Shown in pieces: positions 63,926 through 64,000 of a DNA stretch of 64,000 bases; the first letter of the stretch is position 1, and the number at the start of each line of letters is the position of its first letter. The DNA comes from Unio delphinus (lineage: Eukaryota; Mollusca; Bivalvia; Unionida; Unionidae), in assembly GCA_029339505.1 (NCBI GenBank), contig JAQISU010000057.1, positions 5,042,001 to 5,106,000 of the forward strand, read 5' to 3'. Made by a program: the position numbers and the translations under genes. The notes under the pieces were generated by a model that was given only the letters and a program-made list of their open reading frames with translations, was not told the DNA's origin and ran no database searches.

Positions 63926-64000
63926 AGACAAAGTAAAAGTTTGCAAGAAGGTCAGAAATCTTTGTTCAGGTACATATCATCCCTATCAATGATCTTTGAA

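Overview
The window is eukaryotic and AT-rich. Coding exons are short, bounded by GT/AG splice sites and separated by kilobase-scale introns. About 20 kb (roughly 30%) is minisatellite DNA. Two tRNA-derived SINE families, a CR1/L2-type LINE, decayed DIRS-like fragments, a MULE-like element and a hAT-type MITE are present. This mix suggests an invertebrate, most likely a lophotrochozoan such as a bivalve mollusc. That is an inference from repeat style, not a species call.

One host gene accounts for all convincing coding sequence. It lies on the minus strand from 62884 down to a stop codon at 6060-6058, in at least 18 exons. I joined the exons by hand using splice consensus and codon phase. All 17 junctions keep one open frame of 1,169 residues. 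The gene is open at the 5' side: the first visible exon starts mid-codon, and no start exon is seen in the remaining 1.1 kb. The product is a large multi-finger protein: a basic AT-hook-like patch, one degenerate C2HC finger, an acidic region, 17 C2H2 fingers in clusters and a finger-free C-terminal tail. It is probably a nuclear DNA-binding regulator. I cannot assign an orthologue; ZNF335/ZFP64-type proteins would be the first to compare.

Region by region: 1-6057 is 3' flank and possible 3' UTR, ending in a 35-bp array that copies the end of the coding sequence. 6058-14333 holds exons 18 to 15, a LINE inserted in an array, and a 28-bp array. 14334-24107 holds exons 14 to 11, the MULE-like element, and a 49-bp array that copies the end of exon 14. 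24108-31314 holds exons 10 and 9. 31315-34890 is a 3-kb 33-bp array plus a 26-bp array, lying between exons 9 and 8. 34891-45030 holds exons 8 to 4 with DIRS fragments. 45100-52155 holds a 3.8-kb 70-bp array and exon 3. 52156-60443 is the largest intron; it is dominated by a 5-kb 45/47-bp array interrupted by a SINE that itself carries a hAT MITE. 60444-62884 holds exons 2 and 1.

The most striking feature is that most larger introns carry their own private minisatellite, and several are anchored on, or derived from, gene-structure signals: the stop codon (exon 18), 5' splice sites (exons 14 and 8) and a 3' splice site (exon 9). Other arrays repeat a strong 5' splice-site motif (GTAAGT) on the sense strand dozens of times.
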